Shown in pieces: positions 33,949 to 34,040 of a stretch of 34,040 nt of DNA (position 1 is its first letter; each line of letters opens with the position of its first letter). The notes beneath the pieces were generated by a model. It was not told the origin of the DNA. It did not search any database and saw nothing but the letters and a program-made list of their open reading frames with translations. Both the position numbers and the translations under genes were made by a program. The stretch lies in NCBI GenBank assembly GCA_000969725.1, contig JXSR01S017393.1. One strand, 5' to 3'. The DNA is from Ophiothrix spiculata (lineage: Eukaryota > Echinodermata > Ophiuroidea > Amphilepidida > Ophiotrichidae).

Positions 33949-34040
33949 GTAAGTGATGAGTCTGAGTGTACACAGTGCTCAAGAGGTTTCTATTGTGAGT
34001 CACCAGGGGAACCTGCAGAAACTGCTGAATGTGATCCTGG
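33949..34040 (+). pseudogene. Fresh tandem copy of exon 36, cut by window end
   Basis: From AGTGATGAGTCTGAGTG (33952) on it matches 33844-33931 with about five differences. The copy starts at the donor with no acceptor in front, so it looks like an inert copy, but its far end and any donor are outside the window. Confidence 0.85.

Noticed and set aside
1..34040. CRISPR array, operon or prokaryotic features
   Set aside because: The repeats are foldbacks, SINEs and exon copies, and the coding is split by GT-AG introns; the DNA is eukaryotic.

Overview
The window is eukaryotic nuclear DNA from an animal. It is AT-rich, cut by many spliceosomal GT-AG introns, and littered with tRNA-derived SINEs and short foldback (MITE-like) repeats. 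The SINE types, the foldback repeats and the protein family together suggest a marine invertebrate, perhaps an invertebrate deuterostome such as a hemichordate or echinoderm. The species cannot be fixed from the sequence.

One very large plus-strand gene fills the window. I reconstructed 36 consecutive internal coding exons (974 to 33948; 6,960 coding bases, about 2,320 residues). The frame stays open across all 35 intervening introns, and there is no start or stop codon, so both ends of the gene lie outside. The product is an extracellular-type protein built only from short cysteine-rich modules of the ephrin-receptor-like / GCC2-GCC3 kind (C-P-x-G-x-[YF]-C and C-P-x-G-T-[YF] phrases). It holds about 240 cysteines, roughly one residue in ten, and dozens of N-x-S/T sequons. 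No enzyme domain or membrane segment is visible.

Two levels of structure stand out. First, the protein has a higher-order repeat of about 700 residues (about 700, 712 and 697): unit 1 = exons 1 to 11, unit 2 = exon 12 to 22, unit 3 = exon 23 to the first half of exon 33, and unit 4 starts at 31015 and runs off the window. The order of module types matches between units, but most intron positions do not; yet 33 of 35 introns are phase 1, and 26 of those split a glycine codon. Second, at least seven exons have broken, partial or nearly identical tandem copies of themselves in the adjacent intron, usually the 3' half of the exon with its splice donor. Exon 8 is preceded by two 149-bp copies with nonsense codons and no donor. 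Exon 32 has an exact 26-bp duplication that doubles its splice donor. The locus looks like a site of continuing exon birth and death.

Introns hold the rest: SINE copies (about 16710 and 26131 from one family, about 3743 from another, a fragment at the left edge), several foldback elements (9279-9878, 12662-12822, 20668-20905, 27594-27818, 32055-32521), a perfect 23-bp hairpin (21919), a three-copy tandem repeat of about 215 bp (14490-15110), a pair of diverged dispersed repeats (28740 and 32740), and a 460-base assembly gap (17895-18354). Just left of the gap is a short open stretch that resembles the end of a fucolectin-type (F5/8-like) lectin domain.
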